Positions 8,889 through 8,938 of a stretch of DNA of 8,938 nt are shown in pieces (position 1 is the stretch's first letter; each line of letters starts with the position of its first letter). The notes below the pieces were generated by a model that had not been told where the DNA came from, did not search any database, and saw only the letters and a program-made list of their open reading frames with translations. Position numbers and translations under genes: made by a program. The DNA comes from an uncultured Collinsella sp. (GTDB lineage Bacteria > Actinomycetota > Coriobacteriia > Coriobacteriales > Coriobacteriaceae): assembly GCA_900557505.1 (NCBI GenBank), contig USTC01000029.1, positions 1 through 8,938 of the forward strand, written 5' to 3'.

Positions 8889-8938
8889 ATGTTTTATGGA
8901 GCAATTCCCACCATCGAGCCCACGCGGACCGCGCCGCG
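8889..8938 (+). CDS. Possible divergent gene start, cut by window edge
   Basis: Only about 16 codons are visible, so no family can be named. Reading from ATG 8889 gives M-F-Y-G-A-I-P-T-I-E-P-T-R-T-A-P with mostly G/C third codon positions after residue 6, as in the other genes here. An alternative frame from ATG 8896 gives M-E-Q-F-P-P-S-S-P-R with a weaker codon pattern. A -10-like TACAAT (8851-8856) sits a suitable distance upstream, but neither the -35 nor the Shine-Dalgarno is good. A regulator divergent from the ribose/nucleoside unit would be typical; this is inference. Confidence 0.3.
   Translation, partial: MFYGAIPTIEPTRTAP

Noticed and set aside
6943..8889. 648-codon open frame on the plus strand opposite rbsK and the nucleoside hydrolase
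   Set aside because: It lies antisense to two genes with intact family motifs, its product is rich in Arg, His and Ala without recognisable domains, and it is the usual antisense artefact of G/C third codon positions.

Overview
The window is high-GC bacterial DNA in which every complete gene lies on the minus strand. A high-GC genome carrying a BglG-type antiterminator, a sugar PTS, a LacI-family regulator and LuxS would fit a gut Coriobacteriia such as Collinsella. That assignment is inferred from gene content and composition only; no rRNA or marker gene confirms it.

Right to left, in transcription order. A nucleoside-salvage pair comes first: ribokinase (rbsK, start 8694) followed 30 nt later by a nucleoside hydrolase (7701-6727). 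A promoter with an overlapping perfect palindrome (8773-8802) precedes it. A divergent plus-strand gene may begin at the right edge. The hydrolase releases ribose from nucleosides and the kinase makes ribose-5-phosphate.

Next is a beta-glucoside operon: a BglG/LicT antiterminator (6466-5627), a PTS EIIBC permease (5556-4108) and a GH1 6-phospho-beta-glucosidase (3961-2543). Its leader holds two RAT-type antiterminator sites (6571-6598, 6531-6555), the second overlapping a strong intrinsic terminator (6488-6541). A third, degenerate RAT-like element lies across the antiterminator stop codon. Mutually complementary GC-rich repeats fill the permease-glucosidase gap. A LacI-family regulator with its own promoter follows (2360-1350).

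Left of this is luxS (1148-660). Its upstream region holds four complementary segments that can form either an intrinsic terminator or a longer competing hairpin that absorbs the terminator's U-tract. This looks like a transcription attenuator and is the most unusual non-coding signal in the window. A terminator closes luxS. A DUF4867-family gene (524 to the left edge, truncated by the window) follows, with a palindrome at its promoter region.

The genes describe a gut-type sugar scavenger: beta-glucoside import and hydrolysis, nucleoside-ribose salvage, and S-ribosylhomocysteine recycling with AI-2 precursor production. No gene-free stretch exceeds 300 bases; the longest, 6467-6726, is the beta-glucoside leader and promoter region.
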